A stretch of 64,000 nt of DNA from an uncultured Nesterenkonia sp. (GTDB taxonomy: Bacteria; Actinomycetota; Actinomycetes; Actinomycetales; Micrococcaceae), in contig CANLUC010000002.1 in the NCBI GenBank assembly GCA_947494195.1, positions 62,001 to 126,000 on the forward strand. Reading direction: 5' to 3'. The first letter of the stretch is position 1. The number at the start of each line of letters is the position of its first letter. This document shows positions 19,622-28,626 of this stretch, one piece after another. A program made the translations under genes and the position numbers. Below the pieces are notes generated by a model, which saw nothing but the letters and a program-made list of their open reading frames with translations, ran no database searches and was not told where the DNA came from.

Positions 19622-20434
19622 ATGTTCGATGTTGACACCGACCGGACCCTCGTGGCGGCGGCAGACCTGGTGAATACCACCGCCGGTCTGCGCAGCGCCA
19701 CGCACAGTCCGGATCAGCTCACCACGGTGGCGCAGCTCAAGGAGTATCTGAACCAACGCGACGCGGACATCCGCTGGCCGTCGTCGAACGCTGATCGAGC
19801 GCAGCTCAACAGCGTGGCGGACCTGAGGGACAAGGTCAGGGAGATCTGGGGGGCCGCTCCCATCGAGACGGAGGCGCCGGTGGAGCTGCTGAACGAGCTC
19901 CTGAGCGGTGTGGGCCTGAAGGTGAGTCGCAGCTCCGACGGCGGGCACCGTGCCGAGCCGGTCCCGGCCTCCCCCGACCTCGCCGATGTGATGACCGCGA
20001 GCATCGCGACCGCCATCCAGCACCTGGTGGTCCGCGATGAGACGGCAAGGATGCGCACCTGTAAGGGAGAGAGCTGTGATGCGGTCATCATCGATCTCAC
20101 CCGCAACAGGTCGCGGCTCTTCTGCGACTTCGGCAACTGCGCGAACCGAGCCCACGTGCGGGCCTACCGTGCACGCCAGGCAGCACACCGCAAAGCCCCA
20201 TCGCCTCACCAGGCCACGGCCACTCGGCCCGCGCACCCTGCCGAATCCGATCTGGCGACAGATCCTCGCCTGGTCAAGCCCAGCGCTGCGGAGAAGGCTG
20301 CGCAGATCCAGGAACCCACGTCTCAGTCGGCCACTGCCGCCAAGGAGTTCAGGGAACGGATGCGCGATGAGCTGATGGAGAAGCGGAACAAGAAGTCGGG
20401 CAAGAAGTCCAAGAAGGGAAAGAAGAAGAAATAG
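19622..20434 (+). CDS. ABATE/CGNR zinc-finger family protein with lysine-rich tail
   Basis: A 270-residue protein. The N-terminal half (about 1-130) matches the ABATE domain of stress-linked actinobacterial proteins. Residues 147-172 form a zinc finger with two C-x4-C pairs (CKGESC and CDFGNC). The usual CGNR motif is CANR here. Further on is a disordered region and a Lys-rich tail (KRNKKSGKKSKKGKKKK), which could bind nucleic acid. A strong purine run, AGGAGAGGAG, precedes the ATG at 19622. Family members are thought to be transcription factors, but targets are unknown. Confidence 0.85.
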   Translation: MFDVDTDRTLVAAADLVNTTAGLRSATHSPDQLTTVAQLKEYLNQRDADIRWPSSNADRAQLNSVADLRDKVREIWGAAPIETEAPVELLNELLSGVGLKVSRSSDGGHRAEPVPASPDLADVMTASIATAIQHLVVRDETARMRTCKGESCDAVIIDLTRNRSRLFCDFGNCANRAHVRAYRARQAAHRKAPSPHQATATRPAHPAESDLATDPRLVKPSAAEKAAQIQEPTSQSATAAKEFRERMRDELMEKRNKKSGKKSKKGKKKK

Positions 20435-20539
20435 CACCCCGGAGGGAGCTTCTGCGCTCAGCAGGACTGGCAGACCGTCACGGAAAACAGGAGGCTGTGA
20501 CGTGCTGATCAGTTCTGGATCGCGAGGCTCAGGCCCAGG

Positions 20540-20977
20540 TCAACGGCGGTCGTCGCGGCGCCCGTAGGTCGGCTCATCGCCGTCCTCGGGCTCCCCGGCG
20601 TCCCGCCGGGCCTGGGCCGCCTCCTCCGCGCGCTTGCGGCGAGCCTCTTCCCGGCGCTTCGCCACCTGCGCCCGGTAGAGCTCCTCGGAGTTCCGGTTGA
20701 CTCCGGAACCTTCCGCGAGGTGCTCAGGGTTCTCCCGCGAGGCCAGGTGGAGCATCGAGATGACCAGCAGCGTGGCGATGAACGCGATGCCGAAGGCGAT
20801 CAGCCCCAGGTCGAGCCGGGCGACGTTGTCGGTGCCGCCCGAGGCGGTGATGAGCGTGACGAAGCCCGCCAGAAAACCCATGGCGAAGGAGAAGATCAGC
20901 GGAGCTTTGACCGTCTCGAGCAGAGATCGGCGCCGCTTTTCGTCGTCAGCCACTGAGCGTTCCTCATTCCTGGACAT
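20540..20977 (-). CDS. Small membrane protein with charged cytoplasmic tail
   Basis: A 145-residue protein with two helices (about 25-44 and 55-79) and a C-terminal coiled, Arg/Glu/Ala-rich tail (about 95-130). I do not recognise a family. An operator-like dyad identical in form to the one before the copper unit lies 52 bases upstream (21030-21048), so it may belong to the same regulon. Confidence 0.6.
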   Translation of the reverse strand: MSRNEERSVADDEKRRRSLLETVKAPLIFSFAMGFLAGFVTLITASGGTDNVARLDLGLIAFGIAFIATLLVISMLHLASRENPEHLAEGSGVNRNSEELYRAQVAKRREEARRKRAEEAAQARRDAGEPEDGDEPTYGRRDDRR

Positions 20978-21029
20978 CGGGATCTGCTGTCGAGCGCCGT
21001 GCGCCTGCGGCGTGGCACCCTTGGTTCAA

Positions 21030-21048
21030 TTCTACGTCCTGTAGTAGA
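21030..21048 (-). promoter_or_regulatory. Second CTACTACAG-type operator-like dyad
   Basis: On the minus strand it reads TCTACTACAG-GAC-GTAGAA, matching 16 of 19 bases with the site at 8369-8387; only the central three differ. It sits in the same position relative to the downstream gene, 52 bases before its start, pointing to a shared repressor of the BlaI/CopY type. Confidence 0.5.
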
Positions 21049-21066
21049 ACGGCGGCGATTCAGCGC

Positions 21067-21636
21067 TCAGCTGGTGCGCGCGCGGCCGCGTCTGGCGTCA
21101 TGAAGAAGCCCCGCGCCGCTGATCAGCAGCAGCACGGCCATGATGATCACACCGGTTCCCGCCATCCCGAGGATCCCATGCGCGTCCAGGTGGAGTCCGA
21201 CGGCGAGCCCGAGCCCGGTGAGCACCCCCACCACACCGAGGATGATCTGATCCCGAGCTGGGACGAACTCCCGCCGCGCTCGAAGACCGCCGATCAGCTC
21301 GGCGAGGCCCATTGCGCCGAACCCGATCGCTGCGACCACAGCGGCCGCCGTAGTGGTGCTCACGAAGATGACGGTGACTCCGGAGATCACCCAGGCGGCC
21401 GCCCCGAGAGCGAGCGCGCCACGCAGGGTCTGGGGCACCGATTCGACCTTGGCGTAATCCCAGACCGCGGTCGCGCCGAACACGAAGAACGCCGCGAGGG
21501 AGACCTTCAGGAGGGTGACCGTCTCCTGCTGCCAGAAGATCGCGACGACGGCGAACGCCACCGTGATGATGGCGCGCAGCCAGACGGGGCGGGTCAGTTC
21601 TTCGGCGGTGGAGGCGGGGATCTTCTTCACAGACAC
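21067..21636 (-). CDS. HdeD/DUF308-like membrane protein
   Basis: A 189-residue protein with six short membrane helices in the paired arrangement of the HdeD family (LRAIITVAFAVVAIF; GALALGAAAWVISG; GVVGVLTGLGLAVG). E. coli HdeD helps in acid resistance, but the family is broad and often uncharacterised. The GTG at 21636 is the best start. It is a single gene. Confidence 0.78.
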   Translation of the reverse strand: MSVKKIPASTAEELTRPVWLRAIITVAFAVVAIFWQQETVTLLKVSLAAFFVFGATAVWDYAKVESVPQTLRGALALGAAAWVISGVTVIFVSTTTAAAVVAAIGFGAMGLAELIGGLRARREFVPARDQIILGVVGVLTGLGLAVGLHLDAHGILGMAGTGVIIMAVLLLISGAGLLHDARRGRARTS

Positions 21637-21722
21637 GCACCCGAGTCTACCGCCGTCGTCAGTGGCAACGGATCAATGGTGCCGGCCAGGGAAAGGGGCA
21701 GGCGCAGAGGCAGGGACACTGG

Positions 21723-23063
21723 TCAGCGGCGCTCCCCGGCGATCATCCAGCGCTCGCCGCGGGCGCGCAGCCCCAGTGATGCTCCACGAGCGCCCATGAA
21801 CAGCGCCGCGAAGCCCGCCCAGAGCCAGGCGATCGCCTCGGTGCCGCTGAACCCGGCCTCCGCGATCCACCACAGCACCGGCAGGTAGATCGCGAGGTTC
21901 GCGAGGCCGACCATCGCCAGGTACCTCACATCCCCGGCCCCCATGAGCACGCCGTCGAGCACGAAGACGAATCCGGCCAGCGGCTGTGCCGCGGCCATGA
22001 CCAGCAGCGCTACGGTGATGCCGGACGCCACCTGCGCATCGGGCGTGAACAGCGCGGGGGCGAAGGGCGCCGCCACTGCGATGACACCGCCGGTGATGAC
22101 GCCGAAGCCCAGTCCCCAGCGGATCATCGTCCGGGTCATCGCCTTGGCCTGGGTCACCCGAGAGGCACCGAGCTCCTTGCCGATCAGTGCCTGCGCTGCG
22201 ATGGCCAGCGCATCGAGCACGAACGCCAGCGTCGAGAAGATGGTGAAGGCGACCTGGTGCGCCGCGAGGGTCTGCGGGCCCAGGTCCGTGGCGACCAGCA
22301 CGGTCGCCACGATCGCGGCGCGCAGCGAGACGGTGCGCAGCATCATCCAGGAGCCGACGCCGGCGGCCTGGCGCAGCGCGACCGGGTCCACTCCCAGCGG
22401 CACTCCTGCGGCGCGCATCTGCGGGACGAGCATGATCAGGTACGCGATCGCCATTCCCCACTGGGCGATCGAGGTGCCCAGCGCGGCACCGGCGGTGCCC
22501 AGTCCCAGCGGGTGCACCAGGATCAGGTTCAGCACGATATTGGCACCGAAGCCCACCGCGGCGACCACCAGCGGAGTCTTGGTGTCCTGCATGCCGCGCA
22601 GCATGCCGACGGCGGCGAAGACCAGCAGGATGGCGGGGATTCCGGGCAGGGACCACAGCAGGTAGTTCCAGGCATGGAGCTGCATCTCGCCGGTGCTGCC
22701 CATGGCCAGCAGCAGCTGCTCGCCGAAGGCGAGGCCGGCGAACGCGAGCACCACTCCTAGCATGATCGAGAGCCAGAGTCCGTCGCGCCCCGCCGCCAGC
22801 GCACGCTTGAGCCGACCGGCACCGATGAACCGGGCCACCGCTGGAGTGGTGGAGTAGGCGAGGAAGATCATCAGTCCGGTGACCGTGTGCATCACCGTGA
22901 TGCCCAGCGCCGCTCCTGCCAGCTCGTCGACGCCCAGGCGACCGATGATCGCGGTGTCGGCCAGCAGGAACAGCGGCTCGGCGATCAGAGCGCCCAGCGC
23001 GGGCACCGCGAGGGCGAGGATCTGCCGTCCCAACGGACGGGGATCCTGAGTCTGCGGGGACAT
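21723..23063 (-). CDS. MATE-family efflux transporter (DinF-like)
   Basis: A 446-residue antiporter with twelve helices in two repeats. The N-terminus ALAVPALGALIAEPLFLLADTAIIGRLG is the MATE/DinF first helix and loop (about residues 14-41), and the second repeat begins near 240 (TLAAHQVAFTIFSTL). It would expel drugs or organic cations with Na+ or H+. Only ten bases separate it from the upstream CPBP protease gene on the same strand, so they may be one unit. Confidence 0.92.
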   Translation of the reverse strand: MSPQTQDPRPLGRQILALAVPALGALIAEPLFLLADTAIIGRLGVDELAGAALGITVMHTVTGLMIFLAYSTTPAVARFIGAGRLKRALAAGRDGLWLSIMLGVVLAFAGLAFGEQLLLAMGSTGEMQLHAWNYLLWSLPGIPAILLVFAAVGMLRGMQDTKTPLVVAAVGFGANIVLNLILVHPLGLGTAGAALGTSIAQWGMAIAYLIMLVPQMRAAGVPLGVDPVALRQAAGVGSWMMLRTVSLRAAIVATVLVATDLGPQTLAAHQVAFTIFSTLAFVLDALAIAAQALIGKELGASRVTQAKAMTRTMIRWGLGFGVITGGVIAVAAPFAPALFTPDAQVASGITVALLVMAAAQPLAGFVFVLDGVLMGAGDVRYLAMVGLANLAIYLPVLWWIAEAGFSGTEAIAWLWAGFAALFMGARGASLGLRARGERWMIAGERR

Positions 23064-23073
23064 CAGCGCCGGG

Positions 23074-24138
23074 TCACCGGCCGATGGTCAGCGCCAACGT
23101 CACCTCGGTGCCCAGTCGGAGCAGACCTCGGGCGGCGTCGAAGAAACCCTGCACATCGTCGAGGTCCATGCCGCTGTCTTCGAGGAACTGCTCCAGCTGG
23201 GGCTGCACGAAGTAGGCCATGACCAGCGCCATGACGTTGTTGAAGGCATGCACCAGCCAGGCATAGACCAGCGACCGGCCGGTGAGGATGTAGGCCAGGG
23301 TGAAGATCGAGCCCATGACCAGATACGGCACCACGGAGATCACGGTCAGGTCCGTGGCGGCACCGGGGCTGACCAGCATGGTCACCAGCGCGGGGATGAA
23401 GTGCAGCAGCGGGAACGTGATCACGGAGATCACGCCGCAGATCCAGATGTTGACGAACCGGGAGAGCTTGCCGATGAGCAGATGCCGGAAGAAGTACTCC
23501 TCCACATAGGGACCCAGGAGCCCCATGACCAGAACTGCGGCGAGGAATGGGACGTATTCCAGCATGCCTTCGATGGCGAGCTGGTTCGCCGAGGTCTCGG
23601 GCTCGGCGCCCATGGACAGGACGATCAGCGCGGTGAGGATCAGCGTGCCCACCCAAGCCGCCGGGATCAGCAGCAGCTTCAGCCACCAGAGGTATCCGAA
23701 GGCCTTGACCGAGCGCCAGAAGGCCTTGGCGGAGAGCGGGAGGGCCAGCGCGAAGATCAGTCCATAGCCGATCACGTTGAGCAGGAACTGCGCCTGCTGC
23801 TCCTGGGCCTCCACCCCCGAGCTGAGCATCGTGGAGAAGGGCCGCACGAGCCCCAGCAGCGCGACGCCGCCGAGCAGCATCACGACGACGTAGGCCAGAA
23901 AAGCGATCAGATCGGACCAGGTGAACCGTCCGGGCTCAGAGTCTCGCTGTCGCTTCCGCGGCGGCGCCGGGTGGGGCTGCTGCCAGCCATCCTGCGGCGA
24001 CTGACCGTAGGGCGGCGGCGCCTGTCCATAGAGCGGAGGCTGACCGTAGGGCTGGTACGGCTCCCCGGGATAGGGTGCCTGGCCATAGGCCTGGGACGGG
24101 TGCCCATAGGGACTGGAGTTCTGCGGAGGCTGAGTCAT
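23074..24138 (-). CDS. CPBP-family intramembrane metalloprotease (Abi/CAAX)
   Basis: A 354-residue protein. The first 70 residues are a Pro/Gly/Tyr-rich repeat region (GQAPYPGEPYQPYGQ). The membrane part has eight helices with the three CPBP motifs: EEYFFR (about 220-225), HFIPAL (about 255) and HAFNN (about 305). These supply the glutamates and histidines of the active site. Members cleave prenylated or membrane substrates; many bacterial ones are unlinked to prenylation. It is adjacent to the MATE gene. Confidence 0.9.
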   Translation of the reverse strand: MTQPPQNSSPYGHPSQAYGQAPYPGEPYQPYGQPPLYGQAPPPYGQSPQDGWQQPHPAPPRKRQRDSEPGRFTWSDLIAFLAYVVVMLLGGVALLGLVRPFSTMLSSGVEAQEQQAQFLLNVIGYGLIFALALPLSAKAFWRSVKAFGYLWWLKLLLIPAAWVGTLILTALIVLSMGAEPETSANQLAIEGMLEYVPFLAAVLVMGLLGPYVEEYFFRHLLIGKLSRFVNIWICGVISVITFPLLHFIPALVTMLVSPGAATDLTVISVVPYLVMGSIFTLAYILTGRSLVYAWLVHAFNNVMALVMAYFVQPQLEQFLEDSGMDLDDVQGFFDAARGLLRLGTEVTLALTIGR

Positions 24139-24149
24139 CGGGTCCCAGT

Positions 24150-25094
24150 CTAGTTCTGTGAGGTGATCGGGCTCGGCGTCAGGAGTGTGGCATTGCGCAG
24201 GTCACGGAGTTTCCGCGCCTGGGCCGCCACGGCGTGATCCTCATCGGTGATCGGCTCCCATGGCGCGATCTGCCGGGCGGAGCCGGTCCCGTCCGGGGCG
24301 ACCATCACGGGCAGCCCGTAGGCGACCACCGCGGGGTGCTTCTCGCGTCGATCCCCAGCCCGAACGCGGACCAGGATGTGCATGGACTTGGCACCGGTGA
24401 GCACCAGACGCGCGTCGACCTCCACCAGGTCTCCGATGGTGATGGGTCGGTAGAAGCGGACGCCGCCGGTGAGCACCGCCGCCGCATCATGGCCGGAATA
24501 GCGCTGGGCGCAGATCTCGGCGGTCTTGTCGATCCACTTCATCACCGCACCACCGCGGATCTTGCCGTCGGGATAGCGCTCATCGGTATCGGCGAGGAAC
24601 CGCATGGTCAGCGCCTCGGAGGTGCCCATGCCCTCGGGCAGCGCCCGAATGATCTCCTCCATCTCACGGCGGTAGACCATGCGCTGGGAGGCATCGAGAT
24701 CGCGGCGGCGCTCCAGCTCCGTCTGCGGATCGAAGGCCACTGCCTCGGCGGGCTCGCCGTCCCCGCCCACCGCCACGTAGATCATGAAGCACTCCGTGCA
24801 GACCACCCATCCCTCATCCTTGCGGATCAGCACGCGGGTCTGGATGTGCACGGAAGTGCGGCCGGTGTGCACCACGCGGGCCTGCACCGTCACCGGCGTC
24901 TCCCGCGGAACCGGCACCGTGAAGTGCATGTTTCCGACATAGGAGGTGACACAGTCGGATCGCGTCCAGGAGGCGGCACAGGCGTAGGCGGTCTTGTCGA
25001 TCCAGTCCACGATCACGCCTGCGGCCACATAGGAGTCGCTCGAGGTGCCCGTGACCTCTCGGAAAGTCAGTTCGATGCTGCTGCGCCGCGCCAT
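24150..25094 (-). CDS. Acyl-CoA thioesterase with two hotdog domains
   Basis: A protein of about 314 residues from the ATG at 25094. It contains two hotdog folds with matching core segments: VDWIDKTAYACAA (about 27-39) and MKWIDKTAEICAQ (about 187-199). Each has the Asp that activates water in BACH-type thioesterases. It would hydrolyse acyl-CoA to free acid and CoA. It is downstream of nothing obvious; the next gene rightwards is divergent. Confidence 0.87.
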   Translation of the reverse strand: MARRSSIELTFREVTGTSSDSYVAAGVIVDWIDKTAYACAASWTRSDCVTSYVGNMHFTVPVPRETPVTVQARVVHTGRTSVHIQTRVLIRKDEGWVVCTECFMIYVAVGGDGEPAEAVAFDPQTELERRRDLDASQRMVYRREMEEIIRALPEGMGTSEALTMRFLADTDERYPDGKIRGGAVMKWIDKTAEICAQRYSGHDAAAVLTGGVRFYRPITIGDLVEVDARLVLTGAKSMHILVRVRAGDRREKHPAVVAYGLPVMVAPDGTGSARQIAPWEPITDEDHAVAAQARKLRDLRNATLLTPSPITSQN

Positions 25095-25261
25095 GACAAA
25101 GACGCTAGCACCCTCGCATGGGAGACCTGCGCCATAGGTCAGAACCCGCCAGGTGTATATCGTGGAGCCTAGAGCCCTAGGATGGAGCACCGTGCCCGCA
25201 CGGACTCCTCCCTGTCCTGGGTGACCATCCGACCTTCGAGACATCTCAGCGTGAGGCAGAT

Positions 25262-28200
25262 ATGCACCCCTTTGAGAATCCGTTCCGACACAGCGCCGAG
25301 GCGAAACGCCACGCGCTGCGTCATTTCCGCACCGTGATCTTCGACATGGACGGGGTCGTCACCGATACGGCTGGCGTTCACACACGGGCGTGGAAGGAGC
25401 TCTTCGACGCCGCACTGCCGGAGATCGCCGGTTCCCCGCAGCCCGAGTTCACCGAAGAGGACTATCTCAACTATGTCGACGGGCGCCCTCGCGAAGACGG
25501 AGTCCGTTCCCTGTTGAAGGCCCGGAACCTCGAGGTGCCCGAGGGAAGCCTCGATGACACCGCAGAGACGCTGAGCATCCACGGGCTCGCTGCACGCAAA
25601 CAGGGGTACTTCGAAGCCGTCCTCGCCCGCGACGGTGTGGAGGTCTTCACCACCACCGTTGAGCTGATCGAAGAGCTGCGCAAGGACGGAATCCCCACCG
25701 CCCTGGTGACCTCCTCGCGCAATGGACGCGAAGTGCTCACCATCGCCGGACTCCTGGACGCCTTCACCGTGATCGTGGACGGCTCCGACGCGTTGGAGCT
25801 GGGCCTGCCGGGCAAGCCGAACCCCCACATGTTCCTCCATGCCGCCGAGCTGCTGCGCGTGGAGCCCCAGGACGCCATCGTGATCGAGGATGCGGCCTCC
25901 GGCGTCCAGGCAGGGCGCGCCGGTGACTTCGGGATGGTCATCGGGCTCAACCGCGGTGATGACCCGGCCCGGCTGAAGGAGGCGGGCGCCGACGTCGTCG
26001 TCACCGATCTCGCGGTGATGAACCTCGCCTCGCGCACCACCCGTCCCTACGACTCCGACTGGGTGCTCTCCTATGACGGGTTCGACCCGAAGCTGGAGCC
26101 CACCCGCGAGGTGCTGATGGCGATGGCCAACGGCTACTGGGGCACCCGCGGGCACTATCCGGGCACCGCGGCCGACGCCACCCACTATCCGGGCAGCTAC
26201 ATCGCAGGCGTGTTCAATCGACTCAAGACGGATCTGATGGGCAAGACCGTGGAGACCGAGCACATGGTCAATGTGCCGGACTGGACCTTCCTGCAGGTCA
26301 CCCCGGAGGCCGGCACTCCCCTGCTGCCCGGCTCCCCTGAGCTGATCGCGTACCACCAGGAGCTCGACATGCGCCGCGGCCTGGTCACCAGGATCGCCCG
26401 CTACCAGGACCTGCACGGACGGCGCACGAAGGTCACCATGCGCCAGTTCCACTCGCTGGCCGGTGTGCAGATCGCCGGACTCGAGATGAAGCTCGAGGCC
26501 GAGAACTGGTCGGGCAACGTCAATGTGCGCTCGATGATCGATGGCCGCGTGGCCAACCGCAACGTCGACGCCGACCGTGAACTCGCCGGCAATCACCTGG
26601 ACCCGGTGCAGTCCCGCGAGGTCGATGGCGAGACGGTGCTGCTGGAGACCCAGACCAACCAGTCCCAGGTGCGCATCGCCCTGGCCACCCGCACCTCGGT
26701 GACCACCTCGGGCACCGGCAACCCGATGCGCCGCCCGATCCATGAGGGCGAGCTGGTGGCTGGCCACGACATCTCGCTGGCGCTGGAATCCGGCAAGCCG
26801 GTCATTCTGGAGAAGATCGCCGCGGTCTCGAACTCCCATGACCACGCGATCTCCACCGTCTGGCACAACGCGGTCAAGAAGGTGCAGCGCGCCTCGAGCT
26901 TCCGCACCATCCTGACCTATCACGAGGAGATGTGGGGCGTGCTGTGGCACCGCTTCGCGGTCTCCATCGGCCAAGACCCCTCACGGCAGCAGATGGCGCT
27001 GAACCTGCACACGTTCCACGTGCTGCAGACCGCCTTCGGCGCGCGCCATGACCTCGATGCGACCCTCCCGGCGCGCGGGCTCACCGGCGAGGGCTACCGC
27101 GGGCACCTGTTCTGGGACGAGATGTTCATGTACCCCATGCTCACGCTGCGCCGCCCGGAGCTCACCCGTGGACTGCTGCTCTACCGCTACCGGCGGCTCA
27201 GCGAGGCCCGCTCGATGGCCCGCAGCGAGGGCTATGACGGGGCGATGTTCCCCTGGCAGGCCGGATCGGACGGTCGCGAGGAGACCCCGAGCGAGCTGTG
27301 GAATCCGCGCTCGGGAATGTGGATGCCGGACAACTCGCACCGCCAGCGTCATGTCTCGCTGGCGATCGCGTATTCGGTGCTGCAGTACTTTGAGACCACG
27401 CAGGACTACACCTTCCTCGCCGATTATGGCGCAGAGATCCTCGTGGAGATCTCTCGGTTCTTCGTCTCCATGACGACCTACGACGCCGAGGCCGACCGGT
27501 TCAGCATCGAAGGCGTCATGGGCCCGGATGAATACCATGACGGCTACCCCGACGCCCACGGTGCGGGCGTCCGCGACAACGCCTATACCAATGTGTTGAC
27601 CTCCTGGATGCTGCGCCACACCTCGCGACTGGTGCGCGATCTCGACGGCCGTGATGATCCGCTCTCCGAGTGGCTGGACATCTTCGAGGACGAGCTCGAT
27701 CACTGGGAGCACATCGCCAAGCGGCTGCATGTGCCCTTCCACGAGGACAATGTGATCAGCCAGTTCGACGGCTACGAGAACCTGGAGGAGTTCGACTGGG
27801 AGGGCTACCGCGCCAAATACGGCAACATCGGTCGGCTCGACCTGATCCTGCAGGCTGAAGGCGATTCCACCAACCGGTACAAGCTCTCCAAGCAGGCCGA
27901 CGTGCTCATGCTCTGCTACATCTTCTCCGCAGATGAGCTCGTCGAGACCCTGGACCACATGGGATACACGCTCACCATGGAGGACTTCGCGAAGACCGTG
28001 GAGTACTACCTGGCCCGGTCCTCGCACGGCTCCACGCTCTCCCGACTGGTCCATGGCTGGGTGGCGGCGCGGTTCGACCGCTCCGGCTCGTGGAACCTGT
28101 TCAAGGAGGCGCTGGAGGCGGACCTCGCCGACACCCAGGGCGGAACGACCCGCGAGGGCGTGCACCTCGGCGCCATGGCGGGCACGGTGGACATGGTGCT

Positions 28201-28483
28201 GCGCTGCTACGGCGGCGTGGAGACCCGCGCAGATGCGCTCTGGCTGCACCCGCTGCTGCCCGACGAGCTGCCAGCGCTGACCTTCCGGATGCGCTACCGC
28301 AACCAGCCCATCGTGGTGTCCATCAATCACCACGAGGTCCAGCTGAACCTCTCCGAAGGCTCCGCGGAGCCCATCGACGTCAACGTCGAAGGCACGCGCA
28401 AGACCCTTGCCCCGGGCGAGAAGTGGGCGGTGAAGCTGGCCCACTCGGCGCGAGTGCACCAGCGCCAGCCCGCCGGGGTCTGA
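25262..28483 (+). CDS. Beta-phosphoglucomutase / GH65 disaccharide phosphorylase fusion
   Basis: A 1073-residue fusion. Residues 20-265 are a HAD phosphatase-fold phosphoglucomutase: motif FDMDGVVTDT (about 27-36) with both Asp residues, and NPHMF/DAASGVQAG later. Residues 270-1060 are a GH65 glycoside phosphorylase: the acid catalyst lies in MGPDEYHDG (about 752-760) and the phosphate-binding SSHGSTLS near 920. Together they would convert an alpha-glucosyl disaccharide (trehalose, maltose or kojibiose type) plus phosphate to glucose and beta-glucose-1-phosphate, then to glucose-6-phosphate. GAGG lies six bases before the ATG. In M. tuberculosis the two activities are separate neighbouring genes. 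The disaccharide is not identified. Confidence 0.9.
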   Translation: MHPFENPFRHSAEAKRHALRHFRTVIFDMDGVVTDTAGVHTRAWKELFDAALPEIAGSPQPEFTEEDYLNYVDGRPREDGVRSLLKARNLEVPEGSLDDTAETLSIHGLAARKQGYFEAVLARDGVEVFTTTVELIEELRKDGIPTALVTSSRNGREVLTIAGLLDAFTVIVDGSDALELGLPGKPNPHMFLHAAELLRVEPQDAIVIEDAASGVQAGRAGDFGMVIGLNRGDDPARLKEAGADVVVTDLAVMNLASRTTRPYDSDWVLSYDGFDPKLEPTREVLMAMANGYWGTRGHYPGTAADATHYPGSYIAGVFNRLKTDLMGKTVETEHMVNVPDWTFLQVTPEAGTPLLPGSPELIAYHQELDMRRGLVTRIARYQDLHGRRTKVTMRQFHSLAGVQIAGLEMKLEAENWSGNVNVRSMIDGRVANRNVDADRELAGNHLDPVQSREVDGETVLLETQTNQSQVRIALATRTSVTTSGTGNPMRRPIHEGELVAGHDISLALESGKPVILEKIAAVSNSHDHAISTVWHNAVKKVQRASSFRTILTYHEEMWGVLWHRFAVSIGQDPSRQQMALNLHTFHVLQTAFGARHDLDATLPARGLTGEGYRGHLFWDEMFMYPMLTLRRPELTRGLLLYRYRRLSEARSMARSEGYDGAMFPWQAGSDGREETPSELWNPRSGMWMPDNSHRQRHVSLAIAYSVLQYFETTQDYTFLADYGAEILVEISRFFVSMTTYDAEADRFSIEGVMGPDEYHDGYPDAHGAGVRDNAYTNVLTSWMLRHTSRLVRDLDGRDDPLSEWLDIFEDELDHWEHIAKRLHVPFHEDNVISQFDGYENLEEFDWEGYRAKYGNIGRLDLILQAEGDSTNRYKLSKQADVLMLCYIFSADELVETLDHMGYTLTMEDFAKTVEYYLARSSHGSTLSRLVHGWVAARFDRSGSWNLFKEALEADLADTQGGTTREGVHLGAMAGTVDMVLRCYGGVETRADALWLHPLLPDELPALTFRMRYRNQPIVVSINHHEVQLNLSEGSAEPIDVNVEGTRKTLAPGEKWAVKLAHSARVHQRQPAGV

Positions 28484-28527
28484 ACTCAGGGTCTGAACCC
28501 GGAGCCTGAACCCAGAGCCTGAACCAG
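28476..28527. repeat. 13-bp tandem repeat over the GH65 stop codon
   Basis: Four consecutive 13-base units (28476-28488, 28489-28501, 28502-28514, 28515-28527) of the form GGGTCTGAACYCR. Each carries a TGA; the first is the true stop of the GH65 gene. Confidence 0.85.
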
Positions 28528-28550
28528 CAGGCAGCTCAACAGCAGACCAC

Positions 28551-28599
28551 CGACGACGGCGGCCGCTCCCTCTTCTGAAGGGGGCGGCCGCCGTCGTCG
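28551..28599. terminator. Strong bidirectional terminator hairpin
   Basis: Perfect 16-bp arms CGACGACGGCGGCCGC (28551-28566) and GCGGCCGCCGTCGTCG (28584-28599), continued by CCC/GGG inside, around a short loop. It lies between the convergent GH65 fusion and madM genes. Confidence 0.8.
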
Positions 28600-28626
28600 T
28601 GCTGGGGGCTGGGAGCTGGGAGGATC

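Noticed and set aside
25169-26974. Minus-strand frame of about 600 codons opposite the GH65 fusion
   Set aside because: Antisense of a clear two-domain enzyme; composition typical of a shadow frame.
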